From Aneurinibacillus uraniidurans (lineage in GTDB: Bacteria; Bacillota; Bacilli; Aneurinibacillales; Aneurinibacillaceae): a DNA stretch of 64,000 nt. Positions 26,541 to 35,106 of the stretch are shown here, piece by piece; the first letter of the stretch is position 1, and each line of letters begins with the position of its first letter. The DNA lies in assembly GCF_028471905.1 (NCBI RefSeq), contig NZ_CP116902.1:2206501-2270500 (forward strand). The letters are read 5' to 3'. The notes under the pieces were generated by a model. That model searched no databases and was not told the DNA's origin. It saw only the letters and a program-made list of their open reading frames with translations. A program made the position numbers and the translations under genes.

Positions 26541-28583
26541 TTATATACGTTCCACCTCTACCCGTGTCGAGAAAAACACAGCCCCGCCGCCCATATCTGC
26601 GAGGCGGTCAGGCGTAAGTGCATTAGCCAAACGCGATTCCTCCGCTGCTCCTGCCCATAACCCCTGTGTAACCGTAACACCAGACAGTACAGTATCACCG
26701 ACTGCTGCCGTAAGTACACAATCCCCCCGGTCGTTATATACGCGCACTTTGTCACCATTCGCGATGCCACGCTCTGCCGCATCTGCCTCATTCATATACA
26801 GGCGTGGAGTTTTTTCGAGTGTGGCATGCTTTTCATTATTGGAAAATGTAGAATTCAGGAAATTATGATTTGGTGCCGGGATGAACAATAGCGGATACGT
26901 ATCCGGCTCCGCAATCGGCACATACGTTGGTAAGGCCGGATAGCCATCACGCTCCATCCGACTAGAACGCAGTTCAATCTTACCGCTCGGCGTCCGCAGA
27001 CGACCCGGTGGAAGCGGTCGATCTGTTATCGTGAGCGAAACCACCGTTTTCTCCAGCAGTTGCTCGTATGTGATGTCTGCCAAATACGGATTAGCCGGAT
27101 AATCTAACGCCTGGCGAATGATCTCTTCATCTGATTCGTATAGCGCAGGCTCAGTTAGACCGAGTGCTTTAGCAAGTAAGCGGAATACGTCTGCGTTTGA
27201 TTTACTTTCGCCATACGGTGGAATGACTGGCTGCTGAAGCGCGATCGCATGCTGCCAATATGACGTATACAAATCAAGATTTTCATACGAGGATGTCGCC
27301 GGAAGCACAATATCAGCGTACCGGGCGGTGTCCGTTAAAAACAGATCGTGCACAACCGTGAACAAATCCTCGCGAGCAAGCCCCTGCTTGACCCGATTGT
27401 TATCCGGCGCGACCACGACTGGATTGCTGTTGTATACAAACATCGCACGAATCGGTGGATCCAGCTCAGTGAGCGCTTCACCAAGTTGGTTCATGTTAAT
27501 CGTACGCACCTTTTTTCGCAGCAAATCCCGGCGTTCAACAGCACGAGCATTCAACGCATTGTAGGCACTGTTGCCCTTAATCGCACCGCCACCTGTATAC
27601 TGCCATTGTCCGGTAAGCGCAGGCAAGCAGGCAATTGTACGCACGAACATCCCGCCGTTATCATGATGCTGCGGTCCATTGCCAATTCGAATAAAAGACG
27701 GTGTTGTCTCCCCATATAAGCGGGCAAGCTTCACAATGTCATCTTCCGGAACACCTGTAATCGCCGCCACGGTCGCCGGATCATACGCTTTTACATGCTC
27801 CCGCAGTTCGTCGTATCCGACTGTATAATCGCGCAGAAATGCTTCATCGACAAGCTGTTCTGCAAACAGTACATGCATAACGCCAAGCGCAAGCGCTGTA
27901 TCCGTTCCTGGTAATACGGGAATAAACCAGTCCGCCCAGCGGCCTGTCTGGTTTTTGTGCACATCAATTACGACGATTTTCGCACCGTTCTTGCGTGCTT
28001 TTTCTGCAAATAGCACTTGATGCATGTTTGTACTAACCGCATTGCATCCCCACATAATGATCAGCTTCGCCTGTGCCGTATCTTCTGGGTTGATGCCATA
28101 CGCACCGCCCATCGTATACGTATAACCAACTGTGCCTGCTACACTGCAAATCGTCCGGTCCAGTTGACTTGTACCAAGCGCGTGAAAAAAACGTCGGTCC
28201 ATCCCTTCGGCACTAAGCAGCCCCATATTGCCATAGAAGCTGTACGGCAGAATGCTTTCCGCACCATGTTCAGCGATTAATTCCTGCCAGCGCCCGGTGA
28301 TCTCCGCAATCGCTTGCTCCCATGTAATCGAAACGAATGAACCTTCCCCTTTCGCTCCCACACGCTTGAGCGGCTGTGTGAGCCGATTCGGATCATACAA
28401 GCGTGCCGTCATATGGCGCACTTTGTTACAAATCGCGCCCTGTGTTACCGGATGATTAGGGTCACCCGCTACTTTCGTGATGCGACCGCCTTCTTTATGA
28501 ACATGCAAACTACACATATCCGGGCAGTCAAGTGAGCATACCGATGGAAAAACGCCATCAAGCTGTTCATGATATGATTGCAC
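26541..28583 (-). CDS. Molybdopterin-dependent oxidoreductase (DMSO-reductase family, 680 aa)
   Basis: A cytoplasmic molybdenum/bis-MGD enzyme with an N-terminal 4Fe-4S site (CSLDCPDMC, then GAICNKV with the fourth Cys near residue 52). The Mo-binding part follows (SILPYSFYGNMGLL, WGCNAVSTN, LPALTGQWQYTGGG) and the C-terminal dinucleotide-binding barrel (NHNFLNSTFSN). No twin-arginine signal is present, so it acts inside the cell. The general size and pattern match B. subtilis YoaE/YyaE, whose substrates are unknown. It starts with GTG 28583 behind AAGGAG. No partner subunit is adjacent. Confidence 0.87.
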   Translation of the reverse strand: MQSYHEQLDGVFPSVCSLDCPDMCSLHVHKEGGRITKVAGDPNHPVTQGAICNKVRHMTARLYDPNRLTQPLKRVGAKGEGSFVSITWEQAIAEITGRWQELIAEHGAESILPYSFYGNMGLLSAEGMDRRFFHALGTSQLDRTICSVAGTVGYTYTMGGAYGINPEDTAQAKLIIMWGCNAVSTNMHQVLFAEKARKNGAKIVVIDVHKNQTGRWADWFIPVLPGTDTALALGVMHVLFAEQLVDEAFLRDYTVGYDELREHVKAYDPATVAAITGVPEDDIVKLARLYGETTPSFIRIGNGPQHHDNGGMFVRTIACLPALTGQWQYTGGGAIKGNSAYNALNARAVERRDLLRKKVRTINMNQLGEALTELDPPIRAMFVYNSNPVVVAPDNNRVKQGLAREDLFTVVHDLFLTDTARYADIVLPATSSYENLDLYTSYWQHAIALQQPVIPPYGESKSNADVFRLLAKALGLTEPALYESDEEIIRQALDYPANPYLADITYEQLLEKTVVSLTITDRPLPPGRLRTPSGKIELRSSRMERDGYPALPTYVPIAEPDTYPLLFIPAPNHNFLNSTFSNNEKHATLEKTPRLYMNEADAAERGIANGDKVRVYNDRGDCVLTAAVGDTVLSGVTVTQGLWAGAAEESRLANALTPDRLADMGGGAVFFSTRVEVERI

Positions 28584-28731
28584 TCTTGTCGCTCCTTTTC
28601 TATGAAACTAGTAAAATTCTTGTCTCTATGATACGAGTTTACAGCCCAGTCCTGCAAGCCTATCACTTCACAACTTCCACACAATTGTGTCTTATACTAA
28701 CCAAGACACCATAGAGAAAGGAACACTACTT

Positions 28732-29274
28732 ATGAAAAAATGGCTTAGCTTTATATTCGTACTGCTGCTTTGCTTCCCAACCACTACATCGGCACATACG
28801 AAGCTAAAAACAGCGACTCCAGCACCAAGTTCTACAGTTACAACAGCGATGCGTGAACTGACGCTAACATTCGGAGGACGAATTGAAAATACGAGCACAT
28901 TCCGTGTAGTAGATCAAGCAGGGAAATCTATTACCCCACTCACACTTACGCGGGAAGAAAAATCAATAACCGGTACACTCGCACACCCACTCTCCAACGG
29001 CTCTTATACCGTAGACTGGAACGTGATCGGAGAGGACGGACATGTAATGAAAGGTACGTATTCTTTCACCGTCAAGCTTCCAGAACAGAAGGCTGCTCCC
29101 GCACCATCTGCTACCCAACCGAAAGCATCCATTTCTCCGGCAGCTCAGGCTCCGCAAAAAGCGGAACAATCAGCAGAAGCAACTTCCTCTAGCCCCGTAC
29201 TATGGATTGCCGGTATCCTTGGGCTCGGTGCAGCAGCAAGCTTGATCTGGCTGTTTGTAAGAAGGAAAGCCTAA
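28732..29274 (+). CDS. CopC-domain copper resistance protein, exported
   Basis: The signal peptide (first ~22 residues) is predicted to be cleaved just before AHTKLKTATPAPSS, which exposes the N-terminal His typical of CopC copper sites. The CopC beta-domain covers about 22-120 (ENTSTFRVVDQAGK, DGHVMKGTYSFTV). A Pro/Ala/Ser-rich linker leads to a C-terminal membrane helix and positively charged end (LIWLFVRRKA). The start at 28732 follows GAAAGGAAC. The next gene starts on the last base of its stop codon. In B. subtilis the CopC and CopD parts are fused in YcnJ; here they are separate proteins. Confidence 0.87.
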   Translation: MKKWLSFIFVLLLCFPTTTSAHTKLKTATPAPSSTVTTAMRELTLTFGGRIENTSTFRVVDQAGKSITPLTLTREEKSITGTLAHPLSNGSYTVDWNVIGEDGHVMKGTYSFTVKLPEQKAAPAPSATQPKASISPAAQAPQKAEQSAEATSSSPVLWIAGILGLGAAASLIWLFVRRKA

Positions 29275-30113
29275 TGGTTATCCTAAGCCATCTGCTCTTT
29301 TATACAGGCTGTTCAGTACTTATCGGTGGACTTCTTATGCTCGCGGTTCCGCCGAGTCAGCGTCCACCTGTGCACCTTCCAAAAGGGTGGCTCCCTGGAG
29401 CGGCCCTTTTGCTTATCATTAGCTCATTCATGCCGCTTCTGGAACTGGCTACCTACGCTGCTGAGGAAGCTGGGACCGATTTTGGCACAGCGCTGCTAAA
29501 CGTGCTGTTACATTTCAAACACGGTCAGGTATGGCTGCTGCTAACCGGTTCCTTGTTGTTTCTCATTATTTTCCTGCTGCTCGCAGACATTAGGCATACT
29601 CCAGCAGCCGCCAGATTGGCACTCGTATGGTCTACGGTTCCCATTGTATTAACCAGTTGGACAGGGCATGCGGCGTCACTTGCTCCAGTTAGTGGCTGGC
29701 TCTCGCATATACTTCATTTTCTAGCCGTATGTGTATGGACAGGTGTGTTATATACAGGCGCCTGGTTGACGCAAGGGCGAACAACGAACTGGCGGGCGTT
29801 CCTGCATTGGTACACTCCACTCTCCATCAGTTGTGTGCTTGCGTTAACAGCTGCCGGGCTCGTACTGATGCACTACACCGCACCAAACTATCCATTCTCT
29901 CTGGATGGCCTATATGAGAAAACACTGCTGCTTAAGCACATTTTGTTTTTTCCCGTTCTTGGTCTCGGCTTTGTGAATGGGTTCGTCATTCCGAAACGAA
30001 TGCGTTTGGATGCAGAATTTGATGTGCTGCGATGGATGCGAGTTGAAAGCATACTTGTTCTGGCTGTATTCATTACGACCGCCTTTTTAAGCGAATCCCC
30101 GCTACCTATGTAG
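29274..30113 (+). CDS. CopD-family copper membrane protein (279 aa)
   Basis: About eight hydrophobic segments with scattered histidines (WTGHAASLAP, WLSHILHFLAVCVWTG, LLKHILFFP), as in the CopD domain of copper import/resistance proteins. The ATG overlaps the stop of the copC gene (TAATG), so the two products are made together. It probably moves copper across the membrane after delivery by the CopC protein. The stop lies inside the stem of a terminator. Confidence 0.83.
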   Translation: MVILSHLLFYTGCSVLIGGLLMLAVPPSQRPPVHLPKGWLPGAALLLIISSFMPLLELATYAAEEAGTDFGTALLNVLLHFKHGQVWLLLTGSLLFLIIFLLLADIRHTPAAARLALVWSTVPIVLTSWTGHAASLAPVSGWLSHILHFLAVCVWTGVLYTGAWLTQGRTTNWRAFLHWYTPLSISCVLALTAAGLVLMHYTAPNYPFSLDGLYEKTLLLKHILFFPVLGLGFVNGFVIPKRMRLDAEFDVLRWMRVESILVLAVFITTAFLSESPLPM

Positions 30114-30130
30114 ACAGCGGGGATTTTTTG
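30095..30130 (+). terminator. Terminator of the copC-copD pair
   Basis: ATCCCCGCT / AGCGGGGAT stem followed by TTTTTT; the left arm overlaps the last codons of copD. Confidence 0.85.
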
Positions 30131-30149
30131 TATGCCGATCTATCTTTTT

Positions 30150-30977
30150 TTATAACGAAGTTAACAATTTTTTCTTTTGCCGGAAAATCGCCCATTTTGT
30201 AAAACCGATTTCCTTGAGCTTTTGGCGGACTAATTCAAAATCCTCACCAACCCGCTCCGGCGCATGCGCATCCGAACCAAACGTAACATCTACGCCGTAA
30301 TATAGCGCCCGCTCTAAAATATCATCAGAAGGATACCAGCCTCCAACCGCCTTCGTTTTGCCTGATGTATTCACTTCAATCGCCACATCGCATTCTGCAA
30401 TAATTTGCAGCGTTTTCTCTACTGCTTCCGTCTGAATATCGGAAAAAGCAGGATAAAATCCTTTCATAGCATCAATGTGACCGAGAATTTGAAACATGCC
30501 GCTGCGAGCTGATTGCTCAATCAGCGAATAATACATTTCTTTGCTGTTTACTTTTTGCTTCTCGGTCAGTCCGTTCCACCGCTTCTTATTGAAAATACTC
30601 ACCCCATCTACATTGTGAACGGAGCCAATAATATAATCGAATGGATATGGGGTAAAGCAGCGCCGATACACCTCTACATGTTCCGGAAAAAAGTCAGATT
30701 CTATGCCAAGCAGCACTTCGATCTTCCCGCAATATTCTTCCTTTAACCGCAAAACTTCTGCAACATATATAGGTAACTCACTTTTGCCCATGGCGATGCG
30801 GGGAAAAGCCTGATCTTCCTCGTATGAAAAATAAGGAGAATGATCGGCAATTCCAATGATATCGAGACCTTGAGTAATGGCTGCTTCAATATAGTCACGA
30901 ATCGATTCTTTTGCATGACCGCAGCGTTCGTGATGGGTATGAAAATCAAAGGCTACGGGAGTATGTACTTCGCCCAT
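30150..30977 (-). CDS. hisJ: Histidinol-phosphatase of the PHP family (HisJ-type)
   Basis: A PHP metal-dependent hydrolase: FDFHTHHERCGHA at the start, GIADHSPY, IESDF, GSVHNV, LGHIDAMK and the final TFGSDAHAPERVG. All these are metal-ligand motifs of HisJ/HisK. Length 275 fits. It dephosphorylates histidinol phosphate in histidine synthesis. No other his genes are adjacent, which is common for this enzyme in Bacillales. The divergent side holds only an IS66 scar. Confidence 0.87.
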   Translation of the reverse strand: MGEVHTPVAFDFHTHHERCGHAKESIRDYIEAAITQGLDIIGIADHSPYFSYEEDQAFPRIAMGKSELPIYVAEVLRLKEEYCGKIEVLLGIESDFFPEHVEVYRRCFTPYPFDYIIGSVHNVDGVSIFNKKRWNGLTEKQKVNSKEMYYSLIEQSARSGMFQILGHIDAMKGFYPAFSDIQTEAVEKTLQIIAECDVAIEVNTSGKTKAVGGWYPSDDILERALYYGVDVTFGSDAHAPERVGEDFELVRQKLKEIGFTKWAIFRQKKKLLTSL

Positions 30978-31016
30978 ATATATCGTCCTTTCTCCGTTTT
31001 CTTTCCGTCATACACT

Positions 31017-31259
31017 TTACTTCCTTGCCCAAAAGAAGTAAGGCGACCAAGCATCATGGACCGCCGTTCCTTGAAAACGAGGACGGATCTTCATCGTTTC
31101 CATCGCTTTTTTCCCTCGACTTGGATGAATCAGATACGCCGTAGCCTGTGATGTACTGGCGACATAAAGCCACTGTCGTTTTCCTTCTACACGCATGCCG
31201 GTTTCATCAAAATGAAGGACGGGTGTGTGTTTTAAGCTAACATATTTCCTTTTTTTCAT
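31017..31259 (-). pseudogene. IS66-family transposase (TnpC) remnant
   Basis: An 80-residue fragment with the first catalytic region of IS66 TnpC: VLHFDETGMRVEGKRQWLYVA, RGKKAMETM and FQGTAVHDAW. The N-terminal half and everything after SPYFFW are missing, and no terminal inverted repeats or TnpA/TnpB frames are seen. Its left part overlaps the last codons of the permease, so the insertion and deletion left a junction right at the permease 3' end. Confidence 0.8.
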
Positions 31260-32733
31260 ATTTGCTATACATTAACCATGCAACAATGGAGAAAATAACG
31301 GGTCCAGCCACACTCCAAATGGTTGTTTGCATATCCCCTTCTAAAGCTGGCTGTATGATACTAAAGAAATTTGCAAATCCAACTGTTAGAACAACGATCC
31401 ATGTCCAAACATTTGCGCTCAATTGCGTTTTATATACGATAAACGGCTTATTGATTTCCACTTTTTTCTTAAAATACGGGAATGCAAGTGCTATAAATAC
31501 ATACGGTATTGTCATAGCCACGTTAGTCATCGAAACGAGTATGTTGAAGAATGCGGCCATTGTGCTTCCACCGAAAGCGATTAATGCGATCATTACACTA
31601 ACTATAGTAGCTTGAATCCACATCGCATGAACAGGCAGACCATTCTTTGTTTCTCCAATTTTTCCGGGCCACAATCTTTTAGGTGTTCCTTCAATCATTT
31701 GCTTTAGCGGTGAAAACATTAAGGTAAAGAACGCACCGGACAATGCTAGGAACATTGAAAGTCCAACAAATCTTGCAGCCCCATGTCCCAGGGCTGCAGC
31801 TGTAGCATCACTTGCTCCAAAAGCAGTGCCTAGTGAGTAGCCTAAATTGGCCATAACTATATAACTTGCGTTTCCTAGATTAACATTTGCAATCCCCATT
31901 ACAGATGCCCAGTTTGTGAATATCCCAATTAATAGTATTCCTAATGAATACCCAACAGAGATTACTGCTGCAGATAAAAGAATTCCCTTTGGAAACGTTT
32001 TTTCTGGATTTTCTGTTACATCCACTAAACCGCCCACTGCTTCAAGTCCGCCATAAGCAAAAAGAGCATATACAATAAACGCTAACGAAGCAATAAGATC
32101 TCCTGCATATTTAGGATTTGGTGTTTGCGTAAATGAATGCAATCCTGTAATCGGCTGTGCCAAATGTCCATGATTGCCTACAAGTACTGCTATTGCACCC
32201 ACCCAAAGAAATACATTCAATAACAAGATCGCAGTACCACCTAAAGAGGTTACTTTCTTAATCTTATCTAGGCCCTTTGTTGATGTGTAGGTGACGATAA
32301 GAATCCATACAATTCCTAAAACCCCCAAAACCTGAGGTCCTCGAAGATTAAATATAGTCCAGCTTTGTGTTGTATCTTGTCCAAAGATCGCATTTGACAC
32401 CGGAACCCACATACCAGATGCGACATTAACCATCCAAGTGATATAAGAAAAATACCACATAAACGTTCCTATAAATGCAAATTTGGGACCGATGGATTTT
32501 TCCATCCAAGAATAGATCCCACCCTTTTCCTCTTTAAAGGCGGAACCATATTCAGCGACCATTAATGCAAAAGGAACGAAGAAGGCTATGGCTGAAAATA
32601 TGAACCAAGGAATAGCAGCATAACCCATCTTATAAAATGATCTTGGAATGTTGTTGAATCCATAAACAGAAGTAAAGATCATTAAAACTAGGGATACTAA
32701 AGTCAACTTTCTGGTTATGTTTGTGTTTGACAC
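31237..32733 (-). CDS. APC-superfamily amino acid permease, YjeM-like (498 aa)
   Basis: Twelve or so hydrophobic segments and the APC opening pattern (LTLVSLVLMIFTSVYGFNN). Further conserved stretches are EEKGGIYSWMEKSIG and YALFAYGGLEAVGGLVDVTENPEK. The glutamate/GABA-antiporter-like YjeM group is the best match I can name; the substrate is unknown. It starts with GTG 32733, seven bases after GGGGAGG. The last few codons (KKEIC) run into the IS66 remnant, so the native C-terminus may have been altered. Base composition is more AT-rich than in most neighbours. Confidence 0.85.
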   Translation of the reverse strand: MSNTNITRKLTLVSLVLMIFTSVYGFNNIPRSFYKMGYAAIPWFIFSAIAFFVPFALMVAEYGSAFKEEKGGIYSWMEKSIGPKFAFIGTFMWYFSYITWMVNVASGMWVPVSNAIFGQDTTQSWTIFNLRGPQVLGVLGIVWILIVTYTSTKGLDKIKKVTSLGGTAILLLNVFLWVGAIAVLVGNHGHLAQPITGLHSFTQTPNPKYAGDLIASLAFIVYALFAYGGLEAVGGLVDVTENPEKTFPKGILLSAAVISVGYSLGILLIGIFTNWASVMGIANVNLGNASYIVMANLGYSLGTAFGASDATAAALGHGAARFVGLSMFLALSGAFFTLMFSPLKQMIEGTPKRLWPGKIGETKNGLPVHAMWIQATIVSVMIALIAFGGSTMAAFFNILVSMTNVAMTIPYVFIALAFPYFKKKVEINKPFIVYKTQLSANVWTWIVVLTVGFANFFSIIQPALEGDMQTTIWSVAGPVIFSIVAWLMYSKYEKKEIC

Positions 32734-32835
32734 ACATTTTCCTCCCCTATATTTACCTTCACCACAATGTTTACTTAGTATCACCTAAAATGATTTTTTT
32801 AATTAAGCATTGGCAGTACTTTCGAAAACTATAAA

Positions 32836-32859
32836 AAACCCTTGATCTCTCAAGGGTTT
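32836..32859 (-). terminator. Hairpin with U-tract upstream of the permease
   Basis: AAACCCTTGA / TCAAGGGTTT, perfect 10-bp stem, with a run of T on the minus strand, about 100 bases before the permease start. Either it ends an upstream transcript or acts in the permease leader. The surrounding 32,860-33,010 holds nothing else I can support. Confidence 0.6.
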
Positions 32860-33016
32860 CGTAGACGGTATCTATGGTGGAGCTTGAATGGGGGCAAAAC
32901 ATTATTATACATGTCGTAGTTTATCAGGATTTGCTACGGCATAGATCGTTTGGATTTGATTATTTTTAAAAGCAAGGCTCTGTTAAATTTTAATGTTGAT
33001 TTTTCATCAAAATAAT

Positions 33017-33044
33017 AGGGAATGTGATTTTCTTAGCATTCCCT
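33017..33044 (-). terminator. Terminator of the small ORF at 33052
   Basis: AGGGAATG / CATTCCCT stem, then TATTATTTT on the minus strand, directly after the stop codon. Confidence 0.65.
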
Positions 33045-33051
33045 GTTTGAT

Positions 33052-33348
33052 TCACTCAGCGATATTTTTATCAATTATCTTATAAGTGAATCTATATAAA
33101 CCTGGCTGTCTAAAACACGTTGCCCATTCAGCATTTAAAACTTCTTTTTCATCGAGTTCTATTTTTACAGCCTTATTATCCAAAACTTCATTGTATATTT
33201 TCGTTATTAACTCGATGATAAATATCTCTTGATTTTTATAATCGTCAAAATAGCTACTTCTCTTGTACTTGAGAATTTTCACTTTGCGATTATTAACTTT
33301 TATATTGATATGTTTATCTAATTTTTTATCAACCTTAATGGTTCTCAC
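33052..33348 (-). CDS. Hypothetical 98-aa protein, AT-rich
   Basis: I do not recognise it. It is lysine-rich at the N-terminus (KVDKKLDKHINIKVNNRKVK), has no membrane segment, and ends in a beta-like FRQPGLYRFTYKIIDKN. The start is a GTG immediately after GAGAGG, poorly spaced. Codon use is far more AT-rich than the surrounding genes, suggesting recent acquisition together with the neighbouring permease/IS66 scar. A terminator follows. It could also be a fragment of a longer gene. Confidence 0.5.
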   Translation of the reverse strand: MRTIKVDKKLDKHINIKVNNRKVKILKYKRSSYFDDYKNQEIFIIELITKIYNEVLDNKAVKIELDEKEVLNAEWATCFRQPGLYRFTYKIIDKNIAE

Positions 33349-33540
33349 CCTCTCTTTGTAATTTGAAAAAGAACCTAAATATTAAATTTTGATAAACGCA
33401 AGCTATCATAACCTACCTTTAATTCGGTTTTATCCTTTTTCTTACCTCACTCCATAAACCAATGTCGATTCCTCAAGTACGATTTATATAAGTCTGTTAA
33501 GATATAATAAAAACAACTTAACTAAAGAAGGTGAACACAT

Positions 33541-34161
33541 ATGATAAGTATTCGTCCAGAACAACTATCGTCTAAAGAAAACTATAAACTATTAACCGGG
33601 ACGATCATCCCACGCCCAATCGCTTTTGTGACCACTCTTTCCACCGTTAATAATAGTATTAATGCGGCTCCATTTAGTTATTTTACTATCATTAGCAGCA
33701 ATCCTCCGCTTTTATCTATTTCTGTACAAAGAGCGAATGGAATCATGAAGGATACTGCTAGGAATGCTGTCGAGCGAAGAGAGTTTGTTGTACATATAAG
33801 TACGGAACATATGATAGAAGAAATCAACAAAACCGCCGCTCCCTTAAATCCAGATGAAAGCGAACTTGCTTTGACACAACTACACACTATTGATAGTATA
33901 CATATTTCTGTGCCTGGTATTAAGGAGGCCCCTATTCGTTTTGAGTGTATACTCGAGAAGCACCTCACCTTTAATGGGGGGGACAGCACAATCACTACCG
34001 ATTTACTTATCGGCCGAATCGTTTGTTATCATATCGCTGACGATTTATATGATCAGGAGAAAGGATATGTCTTTACAGATAAAGTAAAACCTGTGAGCCG
34101 TCTAGCTGGAGATACTTATGCTAAACTTGGCGAGTTATTTTCGATTCAACGGCCCACGTAA
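33541..34161 (+). CDS. Flavin reductase-like protein (FMN-binding split barrel, 206 aa)
   Basis: Split-barrel flavoprotein with TGTIIPRPIAFVTTLS near the N-terminus, NAAPFSYFTIISSNPP and ISVQR, then the late GRIVCYHI and KPVSRLAGDTYAKLG. These are typical of the flavin reductase/DIM6-type family, which binds FMN and may supply reduced flavin or act as an independent oxidoreductase. GAAGGTG precedes the ATG. It has no close partner; the hydrolase gene follows after 137 bases. Confidence 0.85.
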   Translation: MISIRPEQLSSKENYKLLTGTIIPRPIAFVTTLSTVNNSINAAPFSYFTIISSNPPLLSISVQRANGIMKDTARNAVERREFVVHISTEHMIEEINKTAAPLNPDESELALTQLHTIDSIHISVPGIKEAPIRFECILEKHLTFNGGDSTITTDLLIGRIVCYHIADDLYDQEKGYVFTDKVKPVSRLAGDTYAKLGELFSIQRPT

Positions 34162-34298
34162 TACAGAACCCCCCCCTTATATATCAAAGGGTTTACCTAC
34201 ACGTTCCAACATAATATCCTCATCGCGATCCTATCTTGCATAAGATACTTCTTTCTCCGCCAAACTACGAACACGTATTGGATTAGGAGGATCTGGTT

Positions 34299-35078
34299 AT
34301 GGCATATGTAGAAGTGAATGGGGTTTCCCTGCACTATGAAATAAGAGGGAACGGAACTCCACTTATTTTGATTCATCCCCCTGTACTTAGCAGCGCCAAT
34401 TTCCGCTATCAGCTCGATGAATTAGCAAAATATTTTACCGTGATTGTGTTTGATATACGCGGGCATGGAAAAAGCCAGCCCTCTGTGCAGACAATTACGT
34501 ATCCGCTTATTGTCGAAGATATTAAGGGAATTATGAATCATCTTCACATCGAAAAGGCATTCATATGCGGCTATTCAACAGGTGGGTCGATCGCTCTTGA
34601 GTTTTTGCTAACAGCTCCTGAACGGTCTCAAGGCGGAATTCTTGTTGGCGGGATATCAGAAGTAAACAACCGACGATTACGAAATCTGATTTCCCTCGCT
34701 GTTGCCCTTGCCGGTGCCGGAGCAATTCCTGCGCTAGCCTGCTCCATTTCCTGGAGCAACGCTGACACAATGGAAACGTTTCGGGAATTACTTAAAGATG
34801 CCAAAAAAGCGGATAAAAGAAATGCGGAACAATATTATCGATACAGCCTAACGTATAACTGTACGGATCAGCTGCGAACCATCCCTTTTCCTCTCCTGCT
34901 CGTATACGGAGAAGATGATACACCTTTTCACTCATATGGAAGACTGATTCATGACAATGTCGCTCATAGCAAATTTGTCCTGATCCCGAACGTAAAACAC
35001 CAGATTCCAACAAAAAAGCATGTGGAATTAAATCATCTCATCAAACAATTTATTTTGAAGCAAAAAGGACAGAACTAG
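34299..35078 (+). CDS. Alpha/beta-hydrolase (259 aa)
   Basis: Alpha/beta-hydrolase fold with LILIHPP (oxyanion region), FDIRGHGKS, nucleophile elbow GYSTGGS (Ser near residue 94), acid VYGEDDTPF and a terminal His in NVKHQIP. The catalytic triad is therefore complete. No signal peptide. The substrate cannot be deduced. AGGAGG lies before the ATG, and a terminator overlaps the 3' end. Confidence 0.85.
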   Translation: MAYVEVNGVSLHYEIRGNGTPLILIHPPVLSSANFRYQLDELAKYFTVIVFDIRGHGKSQPSVQTITYPLIVEDIKGIMNHLHIEKAFICGYSTGGSIALEFLLTAPERSQGGILVGGISEVNNRRLRNLISLAVALAGAGAIPALACSISWSNADTMETFRELLKDAKKADKRNAEQYYRYSLTYNCTDQLRTIPFPLLLVYGEDDTPFHSYGRLIHDNVAHSKFVLIPNVKHQIPTKKHVELNHLIKQFILKQKGQN

Positions 35079-35095
35079 TTGATTCTGCCCTTTTT
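35062..35095. terminator. Bidirectional terminator between hydrolase and DHH gene
   Basis: AAAAAGG(A)CAGAA / TTCTG(C)CCTTTTT stem, overlapping the last codons of the hydrolase gene. Confidence 0.75.
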
Positions 35096-35106
35096 CGTTT
35101 TGTGAT

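Noticed and set aside
32970-33010. GGCTCTGTTAAA-type sequence resembling an insertion-sequence end
   Set aside because: No matching inverted repeat or transposase frame at a suitable distance; too short to support an element.
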